DNA from: Coprobacillus sp. | Lineage (GTDB): Bacteria > Bacillota_I > Bacilli_A > RFN20 > CAG-826 | NCBI GenBank assembly: GCA_021203905.1 | Contig: JAJQAG010000003.1 | Location: 1-64,000, forward strand | Direction of reading: 5' to 3' | DNA length: 64,000 nucleotides | Shown: one piece after another, positions 38,817 to 49,908 of the stretch | Position numbering within the stretch: position 1 is the first letter of the stretch | Layout: every line of letters starts with the position of its first letter | The notes under the pieces: model-generated | The model's input: only the letters and a program-made list of their open reading frames with translations | Database searches by the model: none | What the model was told of the DNA's origin: nothing | Position numbers and translations under genes: made by a program

Positions 38817-39935
38817 TTAATAATAGATTCTTCTGTTACTGACCCAGAATTCGATGACAGTAAAGACGAGAATTATGACGAACAGGAAGACTGCTGCTGC
38901 CGCAGCCCAGCCTGTTTGGCTAGATAGGTTATCATAAATATAGTAGACGATTGTCTCCATGTTTGGTTCACCAGCAGTACCCAGTGTCCCTGGACCATTA
39001 AACATAGCGACCACTGTGGAGTATTCCTTAAAGGCTCCCATAAATGATGTCACCAGGATGTACATAATTTGTGGTCCTAAAAGAGGCATGGTAATTTTCC
39101 ATAAAGTCTTAGAACTACTCGCAGCATCAAGCTTTGCCGCTTGATAGTACTGTTTATCAATACCTTGTAAACCAGAGAGGAAGATTAAAATCTTAAATGG
39201 TAAAGCGGACCAAATGATATAGATACAAAGTGGAATCATTGCGACCCAACGATCCGCACCATAAATCCATACAGTGGAGGATCCAAATATATAATTAATA
39301 ATGCCGTTATCCGCAAAGATGACGGAGAAGACCATTCCTACCGCGATCGTATTAGTGACATAGGGCAGGAAGAAGATGGTCTGTAAAGTTCTTTGGAACC
39401 ATCTAATAGAGTTAAGAGCCACCGCAATAAGTAAGGCCAAGATTGTGGCAATAGGAACGGTGACAAAGACAATAATGAAGGTATTAGGAATGGCATACTG
39501 CACAAAGTATTGTTCTGTCGCTCCATTGTATTCTGTTAAACCAAAGATAATTCCATAGTTCTTGAAGGTAAAACCATCACTATGACCTGTTGCATAGTTA
39601 TAGTTCTCAAGGAAGGAAATCACAATGGTGTTAATCAAAGGATAGATAAGGAAGATAACGAGTAAGATAATCACAGGAGCGAGGTATAACCATGCTTTCC
39701 AGTTATTCTTCGCCACGACATCATCCACACCCCCAACACGGAATTCTTTTGTGGCTCTCTTACGAGACACTAAACGAACAATCGTATTCTCTTGTTGATT
39801 GTAATACACTCCCACGGCGTCAAGAGCGACTTGCTCTTCAGTTAAAACAGTAGGATCACACTCTACGAGTTGGTTTTCACTCTTGTTTTTCTTCCTGTGG
39901 AATAATCTTTTAAAGAAATTAAATATTTCGTTCAT
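38817..39935 (-). CDS. carbohydrate-type ABC permease (MalF/UgpA-like)
   Basis: YYQAAKLDAASSSKTLWKITMPLLGPQIMYI EAA-type loop. Confidence 0.9.
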   Translation of the reverse strand: MNEIFNFFKRLFHRKKNKSENQLVECDPTVLTEEQVALDAVGVYYNQQENTIVRLVSRKRATKEFRVGGVDDVVAKNNWKAWLYLAPVIILLVIFLIYPLINTIVISFLENYNYATGHSDGFTFKNYGIIFGLTEYNGATEQYFVQYAIPNTFIIVFVTVPIATILALLIAVALNSIRWFQRTLQTIFFLPYVTNTIAVGMVFSVIFADNGIINYIFGSSTVWIYGADRWVAMIPLCIYIIWSALPFKILIFLSGLQGIDKQYYQAAKLDAASSSKTLWKITMPLLGPQIMYILVTSFMGAFKEYSTVVAMFNGPGTLGTAGEPNMETIVYYIYDNLSSQTGWAAAAAVFLFVIILVFTVIEFWVSNRRIYY

Positions 39936-39952
39936 AAATTATCCTTTACCTT

Positions 39953-41878
39953 TTAATCGATATAAATACGATCCTGACTTTCTCCATCAAAGATATATAA
40001 CTTATTAGGTTTAATGTTAAATAGAAGATTGGTTTTATCTGTTAAGTCTTGATCAGAGATAATGACCTTAAAAGTATCTGTGGTACAATCTGGATTCTTG
40101 GCGACAATAGAGATATCTCTACCTAAGATTTGAATCATCTCTGCGGTGGCATGGAGTCCACTACCAGTATCCCCTTTAGCAATCTCAAATCCTTCTGGAC
40201 GAATGGTCACAAAGATTTCGTGTTCACTCTCATCAGGGAATGGAGCGGTTTCACAAGTGTGAACGACATCACTACCCACGACGATATCCTTACCTCTAAC
40301 AACACCCTTAAAGATATTAATCTGTGGATTTCCTAAGAAGGACGCCACGAATAAGTTCGCAGGGTTAGAGTAGACCTCTTGAGGCGCACCCATCTGTTGC
40401 ATAACACCAAGTCTCATCACCACGATCTCATCAGAGATAGACATGGCTTCTTCTTGGTCGTGAGTGACAAAGATAGAGGTAATACCAGTCTCTTGTTGAA
40501 TTCTTCTAATCTCTTCACGAGTCTGCAATCTAAGTCTTGCATCAAGGTTAGATAATGGCTCATCAAGGAGTAAGACTTTTGGTTTCTTCACAAGAGCACG
40601 GGCAATCGCCACTCTCTGTTGTTGACCACCAGAGAGTTGAGAGGGCTTTCTTCCAAGATATTCATCGACATTCACGAGTTTTGCGGTGTCGTAGACTATA
40701 TCTCTTCTCTCTTCCTTAGTGAGTTTTCTATGAGCCACTGCTTGGACAGTGTCCACAGTGAGATCCTTAAGTTTAAGCTCATTCTTGAGATATTTCACAA
40801 TCTCATCAACCTTTGGTTGAGGGGCTCCATTAATCTTGAAGTAAATCTTAAAGTCTTTCTTATCAAAGTAGAGTTTAAAGTCAGAGAAGTTCACACCCTG
40901 TTCTTTAAAGTAACTCTTAATCGTGTTGTAGAGATCTTTATCACTAACATTAGTAATAAAATAGTTGCGTTCATTGTGTGCGTGCGCTCCATCAAGAGTC
41001 TCTAAGACATTAGTGAGTTGATGGACATTGACATTATCAAGCATAATCATGAGTTCATAACCAGTGTGTAAGTGAGAGATAACCGCCGAGGTGACCTTCA
41101 CTCCAATTCCTTTAGCGGCACTTCGACAAGCATTGATTGTGCTATCAATGGTGTTGGTGTCAAACTTCATTCCTAGTTCACTTTTGTAGGTAACAGAGAG
41201 ACATTGATTATCACCAATCTTAGTAATGGTTCCACGAACGGAATTATCAAAGAGAGCGTCACTGACTTGCTCACAGGTTTCATTCACAAGCGTACACGCA
41301 ATGATGTCTGGCATATTTTTCTTAATGATCTCATAGGTTCCTACGGAAACACCAATAAGAGTCACTGTGAAATCAAAAGTCCCTTCATGTTCATTAGAAA
41401 CCACTTTAAATTGCTTAGTTTTTAGTCCCGTTTTGCGGAGTAATGAATCTATTGATCTTAAAATTCCATCCACTAAATCTCTCTTCTTGAGTTGATATGT
41501 ATACTCAAGAGTGTAGGTATAGAAGGTTTCAAGAGGAACCTCAACCTTGAGATTAGTAAGAGGGAATTCAATATTCTTATAAATAGTCATATGAGGATAG
41601 AGAGCGTAGTTTTGGAACACCAAACCAATCCCTCTCTTTTCTGGAGCGAGGTTAGTGACTTCTTGATCACCAAACCAGACTTCACCAGAAGTAGGAGATT
41701 CAAGACCACAGATCATATATAGTGTTGTGGACTTCCCACAACCACTAGGACCAAGGAGTCCAACGAGCTTTCCATCAGGAACAGTAAAATCAAGATCCTT
41801 GACCGCGACGGTATCACGGATGTTCTTTTTACTATCACCAATGAATACTTTGTTTAGCTCTTTAATTCTAATTTCCAT
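39953..41878 (-). CDS. ABC ATPase (UgpC/MsmK-like) with a large insertion between Q-loop and signature
   Basis: GPSGCGKST, VFQNYALYPHMT, then ~270 aa of non-ABC sequence, then LGRKPSQLSGGQQQRVAIARALVKKPKVLLLDEPLSNLD, VTHDQEEAM. Confidence 0.92.
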   Translation of the reverse strand: MEIRIKELNKVFIGDSKKNIRDTVAVKDLDFTVPDGKLVGLLGPSGCGKSTTLYMICGLESPTSGEVWFGDQEVTNLAPEKRGIGLVFQNYALYPHMTIYKNIEFPLTNLKVEVPLETFYTYTLEYTYQLKKRDLVDGILRSIDSLLRKTGLKTKQFKVVSNEHEGTFDFTVTLIGVSVGTYEIIKKNMPDIIACTLVNETCEQVSDALFDNSVRGTITKIGDNQCLSVTYKSELGMKFDTNTIDSTINACRSAAKGIGVKVTSAVISHLHTGYELMIMLDNVNVHQLTNVLETLDGAHAHNERNYFITNVSDKDLYNTIKSYFKEQGVNFSDFKLYFDKKDFKIYFKINGAPQPKVDEIVKYLKNELKLKDLTVDTVQAVAHRKLTKEERRDIVYDTAKLVNVDEYLGRKPSQLSGGQQQRVAIARALVKKPKVLLLDEPLSNLDARLRLQTREEIRRIQQETGITSIFVTHDQEEAMSISDEIVVMRLGVMQQMGAPQEVYSNPANLFVASFLGNPQINIFKGVVRGKDIVVGSDVVHTCETAPFPDESEHEIFVTIRPEGFEIAKGDTGSGLHATAEMIQILGRDISIVAKNPDCTTDTFKVIISDQDLTDKTNLLFNIKPNKLYIFDGESQDRIYID

Positions 41879-41893
41879 ATCGCATTCTCTCCT

Positions 41894-44020
41894 TTATGAA
41901 TTCTGTTGTACTTGTTGATCAACTTGAGTTCCGTCATCTTCTTCATCTTCATTAAGACGTAATCTAATAATCTCTTTACGTTTCTTTGCACTTCGACCCA
42001 TAATCCAGAAGTATCTAATGTAGTAACCCACAGCAATAATCGCTCCAACGGAGAAGGCAAAGACCCAAGGATCAATAGGATTAAAGGTGACCACTGCATT
42101 GTTGAGTGGAACACTTCTAAAGCCAATTAAGACTGTCGCGAAGACAAGGATTCCAATCCAGATGTAGTGACCCACTGCGCGCTTTATATATCTCTTGGTA
42201 TCCATTCTTCTGAATTCATCATTCTTATATTTGTTCTTAGCCCAGAAGTAGTAAACAAGGGCAATGATGAAGTAGAGAACAGTGTATCCAGCGGCAATGA
42301 TACCTAGAATAGTATTAAAGTTAATAACTGAGGGTTTCTCAAGAGTCTCTTGCATGACATTTACAAGTCCAAATCTTGATTCCACACTGGACTTAGAGAC
42401 AATAGAATTAAGTTTTTTATTATATAAGTCTAGGGTAATACGTAATCCACGAATATCTAATCCTCTTACCTTAGAAGCATTAAAACCAGGAGCGACATCC
42501 TTGTTCTTAATCAAGAAACAGATTTCATTATTCTTCTTCGTATTAATCTTGTGATAGGCCACTGGAGTGTCAATCTTTATTTCTGTCGTTACTAAATCTC
42601 CACTACTATCTTCGTATGTTAAACGGTAGTAAGCGGTAGAAAGAGATGTAAAACGATATCTAACTTGTAATGTTCCGTTTTCAATATTAGCGATATTCGC
42701 ATTATAGGTTGAGGCCTTTAAGGTCTCATAAATATTTGTGTCTGGAACAGAGACATTCATCACAAAGGTTGTAAAACCAGAGAAGGTATTGAGAGAGTTA
42801 AAGTCATAAGTAATATAGTTGGTGATATCATCATCAATCTTAATAGCGAGTTGTGGGATAACATATAATTGACCCACGCTCTGTTCAACTTCTCCTGTCT
42901 CTTCATCCACGACAAAGGGGTAATTAAGATCAGGATAATAACCACCATTAAGGGAATCATATGAGGCAAAATAGATGTTAAAGAAGATCAAAGAGTTATT
43001 ATCAACACTCTCGTTCTCCTCTAAATCCATATCAAAATATAGGACGAGACTAGTTTGACCTAGAGCTTCACCAATTCCATCATAATTACGATTATTACTG
43101 CTGACAGGGAAGTAATTAAACTGGGTGCGGTCATACACTCCATCAACATAGACATCGTATTGTAAACCGATTTCCATAGTGTCTGAAGGATAGACTCCAT
43201 ATTGGCTATAACTAGCTTCACTCCCCACAAAGAAATTGGTCTCTTTTGAGTCTGACTTGGTGGTCGCAATAGCGATAGATTTATGGTTATTGGAGTTTTG
43301 ATTAATTCCGTATTCCACTATAGCGTCACTTGGAAAGACACTCTTATCAAACTCCACTTCATTTTCATTCATTAACACATAGAATGTCACTCCACAACCC
43401 TCGAGGTTAGTGAAGGCATCCTCATCAATTAAAGTAATGGTTTCAGGAATAACAATATATTCAAGACCTTCGATTGCGTCATCATCAATAATCTCCGGAC
43501 CAATAGATTCCACAGAAAGAATGGCTCTTGTGCCATAGGTGCATCGATAAGGAATGACGACTTGCCCATTACCGGCGACGACATTATAGACGTAAGCGGT
43601 ATAGATGGGGATTTGATCTTCATCACCAGAAGAGTTAGTGGGTAATTCAAGAAGATCAGTGGGTTCATCAAGGGCGACATAGACATAACTATCTGTCCCA
43701 ATTCCGGTATATATTGTTGTTTCCGTCGCAAGAGTCGCCGTGTAGCTTTGACTGGTTGGAGTCTTCGTCGCGGTGCTCACTTTGACGGTGAGATATTCTT
43801 CACTAATAGCGGTGGCATCCTCATGTCCAGGGAATAATGGCTCAGGCTCATCATCATCGGGGTTAGAGCGGATGACACTATCGTCAGCGTAAACATTTAC
43901 CTCATTAGAGTAGGCGGGCGCACTTATAGATGTATTGGATGCGGACGCGTTACACGCGCACGCGCACACCAAAACAAAAAAAGAAGTTCCTATAATACTA
44001 GCCAACTTCTTAGTCTTCAT
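41894..44020 (-). CDS. exported membrane-anchored protein with BspA-type LRR-like segment
   Basis: N-terminal signal CACACNAS; EYIVIPETITLIDEDAFTNLEGC resembles LRR_5; C-terminal TM helices and charged tail. Confidence 0.7.
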   Translation of the reverse strand: MKTKKLASIIGTSFFVLVCACACNASASNTSISAPAYSNEVNVYADDSVIRSNPDDDEPEPLFPGHEDATAISEEYLTVKVSTATKTPTSQSYTATLATETTIYTGIGTDSYVYVALDEPTDLLELPTNSSGDEDQIPIYTAYVYNVVAGNGQVVIPYRCTYGTRAILSVESIGPEIIDDDAIEGLEYIVIPETITLIDEDAFTNLEGCGVTFYVLMNENEVEFDKSVFPSDAIVEYGINQNSNNHKSIAIATTKSDSKETNFFVGSEASYSQYGVYPSDTMEIGLQYDVYVDGVYDRTQFNYFPVSSNNRNYDGIGEALGQTSLVLYFDMDLEENESVDNNSLIFFNIYFASYDSLNGGYYPDLNYPFVVDEETGEVEQSVGQLYVIPQLAIKIDDDITNYITYDFNSLNTFSGFTTFVMNVSVPDTNIYETLKASTYNANIANIENGTLQVRYRFTSLSTAYYRLTYEDSSGDLVTTEIKIDTPVAYHKINTKKNNEICFLIKNKDVAPGFNASKVRGLDIRGLRITLDLYNKKLNSIVSKSSVESRFGLVNVMQETLEKPSVINFNTILGIIAAGYTVLYFIIALVYYFWAKNKYKNDEFRRMDTKRYIKRAVGHYIWIGILVFATVLIGFRSVPLNNAVVTFNPIDPWVFAFSVGAIIAVGYYIRYFWIMGRSAKKRKEIIRLRLNEDEEDDGTQVDQQVQQNS

Positions 44021-44136
44021 ATGGTGTAAGAAACCCCCTTAAATACAAAAGGACTACTAATATAGATAAGTGATCTTATATTGTCCTTACACATACATAA
44101 ACCCCTTACGAGTATTATTCTATAAAATATAATATT

Positions 44137-45198
44137 TTATTGCAAGTCCCTATGACGAAAATTAACAGGCTTTTTGTTTTTGCGCATTAATTCAATCTTG
44201 ATATCGTCATAATTGTCATAAATGTTATTTTCAAGAGTGTCCACTTCAACGAGTTGAAGCATGTAATCTGGGAAGCCTTGTTTATTGCGGGAGAATGCCA
44301 TCATGGAGAAGGAGATAATCAGAGGAATCCCAAAAGTAAAGACAGAGAGGATCCACTCCGCAAAATAGAAGATAAGGAAACGCGCGAGAGTTTTCTTCCA
44401 TGTGGGATTCAGTAATCTCTTATCAAGAAGTCCAATATGATAGGCTAACTTCCCAATGGTCTTTCTTCCTCTCTTAAAGATCCAAGTGGGGACATAGTAG
44501 ACTAAGATTCCAGTGACTAAGAAAGCGGGGGCAATCTCCGCCCAAATAAGCATATTCGATTGATACTTTGTTAATTCATAGTAATTAGGAATAGCGACGA
44601 CGAGATATCCTTGAGCAACCTCATCTATATAATAGGTATAGAAGTTATCAAAGTACTCTTGAGCACCGATATTCTCATAGCACACCATATTAATAACAAT
44701 CTCCCCAGTTTCTTCATCCACAATGAAATAATGTTGTCCGTATTCATCCACAAAATCATCACTGAGTCTGGCTTCATCATAGGAGTTGTGGATTCTAATA
44801 GCGTCCGCTGTACTACACTTCTCATCACAATAAGCGAGGAACTGATCAATCTGTCTCTGGGCATAATCCATTCTCACATAAGCGGTGTAATCCACACGAT
44901 TAAGGTATTTTACTAAATCGATGACTCCCCAATCACTATCATCAACATAGAGTCCACTTTCCACTTGAACAGTCTCTAACTCATCCATGTTGCTTTTGTA
45001 TTTTGGAGTGGCCCCGACAATTCCACGACAAGAGATGAAGAGAAGAAAGAAGATAACCACCGCAATGAGAAAGTCAATAATATTAGCAACACAGCGATGC
45101 CAAAACTTTGGGTTCTTATACTCAATATCAATCTTTTCATTAGGTCCTATCTCAATATGAGGATCATAGTTATTGGTTAAGTCGTCTGTGGGGCTCAT
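44137..45198 (-). CDS. RDD-family membrane protein
   Basis: KFWHRCVANIIDFLIAVVIFFLLF...GRKTIGKLAYHIGLLD RDD-like topology. Confidence 0.7.
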   Translation of the reverse strand: MSPTDDLTNNYDPHIEIGPNEKIDIEYKNPKFWHRCVANIIDFLIAVVIFFLLFISCRGIVGATPKYKSNMDELETVQVESGLYVDDSDWGVIDLVKYLNRVDYTAYVRMDYAQRQIDQFLAYCDEKCSTADAIRIHNSYDEARLSDDFVDEYGQHYFIVDEETGEIVINMVCYENIGAQEYFDNFYTYYIDEVAQGYLVVAIPNYYELTKYQSNMLIWAEIAPAFLVTGILVYYVPTWIFKRGRKTIGKLAYHIGLLDKRLLNPTWKKTLARFLIFYFAEWILSVFTFGIPLIISFSMMAFSRNKQGFPDYMLQLVEVDTLENNIYDNYDDIKIELMRKNKKPVNFRHRDLQ

Positions 45199-46316
45199 AC
45201 TTTATATCCTCTCGCTCGATAGATTTCATCTAGAGAATCATTATCAATAAACACTGTTCTTGACAGCTTATCAAACATTGTTTGATTAAACTGGGTCACC
45301 ATTAATATCACCAGTGAGACGAGGATTACCACTAACCCGATTACTGAGAGAATCAAGAATTGACTATTACCTAAACCAAAGAGGTAGTTAAAGTTCACTG
45401 TGGGATAGGGAAGAAACATGATAAAGACGAGGTTTGCTATGATGGAGTAGATAGAGTTAATCGCTACTTCTCCCTTTCTTAACAAGTAGATATTATTAAT
45501 TCCCACTCTCTCAATCTTCATGATCATCATTCCAATAGTCTTACCATGTTTTGTGCATAAAGGAATCACCAGGAAGTAAATCAGAGAGGAGAGAAAGAAA
45601 GCAATATAGGTCGAGATTGTAACTATCGTATCAACCTTTGCCACTAACTGTTCAATCTCATGATCCACCATGTTATAGCTCATGCCATTATACCAGACAT
45701 CGTTCAGAGCGATATCTTCGATCATGTCATCAAAAGCCACAGTGAAGAAGTCATTAACGATATTGTCATAGAGGGTTTCTGCCTCTCCACTAGGAGTGTC
45801 TCCCACTCGATAGAAAGAGGAGAGAAGCTCTTGATACTCGGGGACAAGAGAGACCGCACCATCACTCACTACAAAGTATATTGAGCTATCATAAACACTA
45901 TAGTAAGTCTCTTCATCGTCTCGGATAGTGACATAGTAGTTATAGAAGATATCATACTCACTATCTTCTCCAGTAGTGAAGTATTCAATGAGCTTACCAG
46001 CGGTATACTCTTCACTCGTGGTGAGATAGGTTTTATAGTTCGCATTTTCATAAAAAAGGAGGTTATTAGCGAACAAAATGTCCGCAATATCCTCATTTCT
46101 TTCATAAATTTGCTCTGTGTAGTCGTTATAGTGCATCGCCGCTTTCATGATGGGAACCACCGCAACATTCATAAGAAAAACCGCAATGATAAGGTTCATA
46201 AAAAGATCTGCAAGAAAGAGTAAGATACGTCTTCCTCTTGTGAGGGGATTAATGTTAATCTCATTCGGTCTGGTGTCTTTAGTTTTATCGTATAGTGATT
46301 CTATATTCGCGGGCAT
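45195..46316 (-). CDS. RDD-family-like membrane protein
   Basis: RGRRILLFLADLFMNLIIAVFL...KHGKTIGMMIMKIERVGI. Stop overlaps the next gene start (ATGA). Confidence 0.65.
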   Translation of the reverse strand: MPANIESLYDKTKDTRPNEININPLTRGRRILLFLADLFMNLIIAVFLMNVAVVPIMKAAMHYNDYTEQIYERNEDIADILFANNLLFYENANYKTYLTTSEEYTAGKLIEYFTTGEDSEYDIFYNYYVTIRDDEETYYSVYDSSIYFVVSDGAVSLVPEYQELLSSFYRVGDTPSGEAETLYDNIVNDFFTVAFDDMIEDIALNDVWYNGMSYNMVDHEIEQLVAKVDTIVTISTYIAFFLSSLIYFLVIPLCTKHGKTIGMMIMKIERVGINNIYLLRKGEVAINSIYSIIANLVFIMFLPYPTVNFNYLFGLGNSQFLILSVIGLVVILVSLVILMVTQFNQTMFDKLSRTVFIDNDSLDEIYRARGYKV

Positions 46317-46487
46317 ATTTTATTTTTCCCTCAATATTTTATTCTAAAACATTGTTCGCTGCAATAAAACGCACGTTACGTGTAAAGCTAAACGTAAAAG
46401 AAAAAGGGATCTATAAGCTAAGTAACTACTGGACGAGTTTTACTATGAAAGGAGGTAAATGCTTATAAATCCCACTCCTATTATAGC

Positions 46488-46515
46488 AAATAAAAACCCT
46501 AGATAGTCTAGGGTT
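46488..46515 (-). terminator. tuf terminator
   Basis: Minus strand AACCCTAGA-CTA-TCTAGGGTT-TTTATTT. Confidence 0.9.
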
Positions 46516-46542
46516 AATATTTAATTAAGGTTTAGTCAAATC

Positions 46543-47727
46543 TTATTTTAAGATTTCGGTAACAGTTCCGGATCCCACAGTGTGTCCACCTTCACGGATT
46601 GAGAAGAGGGTTCCTTTCTCAAGAGCGATTGGGTGAATGAGTTCCACTGTTAAGTCAACATTATCACCAGGCATCACCATATCCACACCTGCTGGGAGAG
46701 TTACCACACCAGTAACATCAGTGGTACGGAAATAGAATTGAGGACGATAATTAGTTAAGAAGGCTGTGTGACGTCCACCTTCTTCTTTCTTAAGCACATA
46801 GACTGTGCCTTTGAACTTGGTGTGAGGAGTCACAGTACCTGGTTTCGCAAGGACTTGACCTCTCTGGACTTGGTCACGGCTGACACCACGGAGTAAGACA
46901 CCGATGTTATCACCCGCTTGAGCATAATCAAGAGTCTTACGGAAGGACTCAAGACCAGTAATGACGGATTTGATGGTGGGTTTAATACCAACAATTTCCA
47001 CTTCATCACCGAGTTTAGCGGTACCTCTTTCCACACGTCCAGTGACAACAGTGCCACGACCTTGAATCGTCATGGTATCTTCAATTGCAAGAAGGAATGG
47101 TTTATCAACATCTCTAGCAGGAGAAGGAATGTAGGTATCACAAGCATCGAGTAACTCTAAGACGTGCTTCTCTTCTTCTGCATTCCCTTCAAGAGCAAGA
47201 CGAGCGCTACCACGAATCACAGGAACTTCATCTCCAGGGAAGCCATATTCAGTGAGTAAATCACGAACTTCCATCTCGACGAGATCAATTAATTCGGGAT
47301 CATCAACTAAGTCAGTCTTGTTGAGATACACAATGATGTAAGGGACACCCACTTGACGAGCAAGAAGGACGTGCTCTCTTGTTTGAGGCATGACACCATC
47401 AGTCGCGGCGACGACGAGGATTGCTCCATCCATTTGTGCCGCACCAGTAATCATGTTCTTCACATAGTCAGCGTGCCCTGGGCAGTCAATGTGAGCATAG
47501 TGTCTAGTTGCAGTGGAATACTCAATGTGAGCGGTGTTAATGGTAATACCTCTCGCTTTTTCTTCTGGCGCAGAATCGATTTGATCATAGCTGGTCTTTA
47601 CTGCACCACCAGTTTTGGATAATACGGAAGTAATCGCTGCGGTTAATGTGGTTTTACCATGGTCAACGTGTCCAATGGTACCAATGTTCACGTGCTCTTT
47701 ACTTCTGTCGAATTTTGCTTTTGCCAT
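46543..47727 (-). CDS. tuf: elongation factor Tu
   Basis: [44 protein letters not shown]. Confidence 0.99.
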   Translation of the reverse strand: MAKAKFDRSKEHVNIGTIGHVDHGKTTLTAAITSVLSKTGGAVKTSYDQIDSAPEEKARGITINTAHIEYSTATRHYAHIDCPGHADYVKNMITGAAQMDGAILVVAATDGVMPQTREHVLLARQVGVPYIIVYLNKTDLVDDPELIDLVEMEVRDLLTEYGFPGDEVPVIRGSARLALEGNAEEEKHVLELLDACDTYIPSPARDVDKPFLLAIEDTMTIQGRGTVVTGRVERGTAKLGDEVEIVGIKPTIKSVITGLESFRKTLDYAQAGDNIGVLLRGVSRDQVQRGQVLAKPGTVTPHTKFKGTVYVLKKEEGGRHTAFLTNYRPQFYFRTTDVTGVVTLPAGVDMVMPGDNVDLTVELIHPIALEKGTLFSIREGGHTVGSGTVTEILK

Positions 47728-47807
47728 ATGAATAATCTCCTTTCAGTAAATTAACCTTATACATTGTAAAGCAAACTATCTTTATAATCAATATTCCTTA
47801 GGAATAA

Positions 47808-49889
47808 TTAATTATCTTGTTTTTGACCCGCTTTTTTGACGATTTCATCTTGAATGAATCGTGGGGTCTCCCCGTAGTGGTCAAACTGCATGGTGTAGTT
47901 ACCACGACCTTGGGTCATACTTCTGAGGTCTGTGACATAGCCAAACATCTCAGCGAGAGGAACTTCCGCTTCAACAATCTTCGCGTTTCCTCTCTGGTTC
48001 TCTCCAGTGACGTTACCACGTCTTCTGGCAATATCTCCAACGACATCACCATAGAAGTCTTCTGGAACTGTCACTTCAATCGCCATAATGGGTTCAAGGA
48101 TGACAGGATCACACTTTTTCGCGGCTTCTCTAAGCGCCATAGACGCCGCAATCTTATAGGCGTTTTCAGAGGAATCAACTTCATGGTAACTACCATCGAA
48201 GAGAGTGGCCTTGATATCCATGACTTGATAGCCCGCAATCATTCCTCGAGTGAGAGCATCTTCCAAACCATCCTTAGTGGGTTTGATATACTCTTTAGGA
48301 ACCACACCACCGACAATGGCATCGACGAACTCAAATCCTTTGCCTGGATTAGGCTCAAATCTAATCTTGACATGACCATATTGTCCACGACCACCACTTT
48401 GTCGGATGTATTTTCCTTCACATTCCGCAGTGGACTTAATCGTCTCACGATATTCAACTTGAGGGGCACCAACATTGACTTGGACCCCAAATTCTCTCTT
48501 AAGACGATCGACAATGATATCAAGGTGAAGCTCACCGACACCCGCGATAATGGTTTGACCAGTCTCCGCATTGGTTCTCACTCTAAAGGTTGGATCTTCT
48601 TCAGCGAGTTTCCCTAAAGCTGTGGACATCTTTTCTTGATCAAGCTTGGTCTTAGGTTCCACTGCTTGTTCAATAACAGGATCAGGGAATTCCATCTTTT
48701 CAAGGATGAATGGGTTTTTCTCATCACAGAGAGTTTCTCCAGTAGTGGTGTTTTTAAGACCCACGACCGCACCGATATCACCAGCATGGAGTTCTTCCAC
48801 CTCTTGTCTGTGGTTGGAGTGCATAAGCACGACACGAGCAATTCTCTCTTTCTCTCCCTTGTTAGAGTTAAGAACATAAGTTCCACTTTTTAAAGTTCCA
48901 GAATAAACACGGACATAAGTGAGTCGACCAATGAATGGATCAGTGGCAATCTTGAAGGCAAGCACTCCAAGAGGAGCATCATCATCGACTTGACATGTCA
49001 CCACATTTCCTTTTTCATCCACTCCTTTAGCGGGAGTTATATCAAGAGGAGATGGGAGGTAGTCAACGATGCCATCAAGTAATAATTGGATATTCTTATT
49101 CTTATAAGCACTACCGCAGAAGACAGGATGGAATTCACCAGTAAGAACTGCTTTTCTGATAACTTTCTTAGTTAATTCCACATCTGGTTCTTCGCCTTCA
49201 AGCACCATCATAAGAATATCTTCATCAAAGGAGGCAAGAGCCTCAAAGAGCTTGGTTCTTAATTCTTTGACTTTCGGTAAGTACTCCTCAGGAATAGGTT
49301 CCTCATGGGGTTCTTCATGTAAGTCACTCGTATAGGCCCAAGCCTTTTGTTCCACAAGATCAATACATCCTCTGAGAGTGGATTCAATACCAAGAGGATA
49401 TTGAACCGCTTCTGCATTGGCGCCTAAGCGTTCATGTAATGATCTCACGTTCATTTCAAAGTCCGCACCAATAGCATCAAGCTTATTGACGAAGACTAAT
49501 CTAGGAACTCCATATTTCGATGCTTGTCTCCAAACAGTCTCGGTTTGGGGTTCCACACCATTCTTACCATCAAGAACGGCAACCGCACCATCAAGGACAC
49601 GAAGAGATCTTTCCACCTCTACTGTGAAGTCAACGTGCCCTGGAGTGTCGATAATATTAATACGATTACCTTTCCAGAACGCAGTTGTGGCAGCACTAGT
49701 AATGGTGATACCTCTTTCTTGCTCTTGTGCCATCCAGTCCATTGTGGCGGCACCATCATGGACTTCACCAATTTTATGAATCTTACCGGTGTAATATAAG
49801 ATTCTTTCTGTAATTGTGGTTTTACCGGCATCAATATGCGCCATAATCCCAATATTACGGGTATGTTCTAAATCGTATTCACGTGCCAT
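47808..49889 (-). CDS. fusA: elongation factor G
   Basis: [47 protein letters not shown]. Confidence 0.99.
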   Translation of the reverse strand: MAREYDLEHTRNIGIMAHIDAGKTTITERILYYTGKIHKIGEVHDGAATMDWMAQEQERGITITSAATTAFWKGNRINIIDTPGHVDFTVEVERSLRVLDGAVAVLDGKNGVEPQTETVWRQASKYGVPRLVFVNKLDAIGADFEMNVRSLHERLGANAEAVQYPLGIESTLRGCIDLVEQKAWAYTSDLHEEPHEEPIPEEYLPKVKELRTKLFEALASFDEDILMMVLEGEEPDVELTKKVIRKAVLTGEFHPVFCGSAYKNKNIQLLLDGIVDYLPSPLDITPAKGVDEKGNVVTCQVDDDAPLGVLAFKIATDPFIGRLTYVRVYSGTLKSGTYVLNSNKGEKERIARVVLMHSNHRQEVEELHAGDIGAVVGLKNTTTGETLCDEKNPFILEKMEFPDPVIEQAVEPKTKLDQEKMSTALGKLAEEDPTFRVRTNAETGQTIIAGVGELHLDIIVDRLKREFGVQVNVGAPQVEYRETIKSTAECEGKYIRQSGGRGQYGHVKIRFEPNPGKGFEFVDAIVGGVVPKEYIKPTKDGLEDALTRGMIAGYQVMDIKATLFDGSYHEVDSSENAYKIAASMALREAAKKCDPVILEPIMAIEVTVPEDFYGDVVGDIARRRGNVTGENQRGNAKIVEAEVPLAEMFGYVTDLRSMTQGRGNYTMQFDHYGETPRFIQDEIVKKAGQKQDN

Positions 49890-49908
49890 AAATCACTCCT
49901 AACAAAGA

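Noticed and set aside
45195-46316. UGA=Trp recoding (Mycoplasma code)
   Set aside because: Large conserved proteins are intact under the standard bacterial code, and Trp is encoded by TGG (e.g. NWK in tpiA). TGA is rare, not reassigned as far as this window shows.
46372-46382. cacg-tta-cgtg inverted repeat upstream of the RDD gene
   Set aside because: Only 4-bp arms and no clear promoter context; not distinguishable from chance.
47817-48617. 266-aa plus-strand ORF antisense to fusA
   Set aside because: Shadow ORF opposite a highly conserved gene; the translation resembles no family and codon bias is imposed by fusA.
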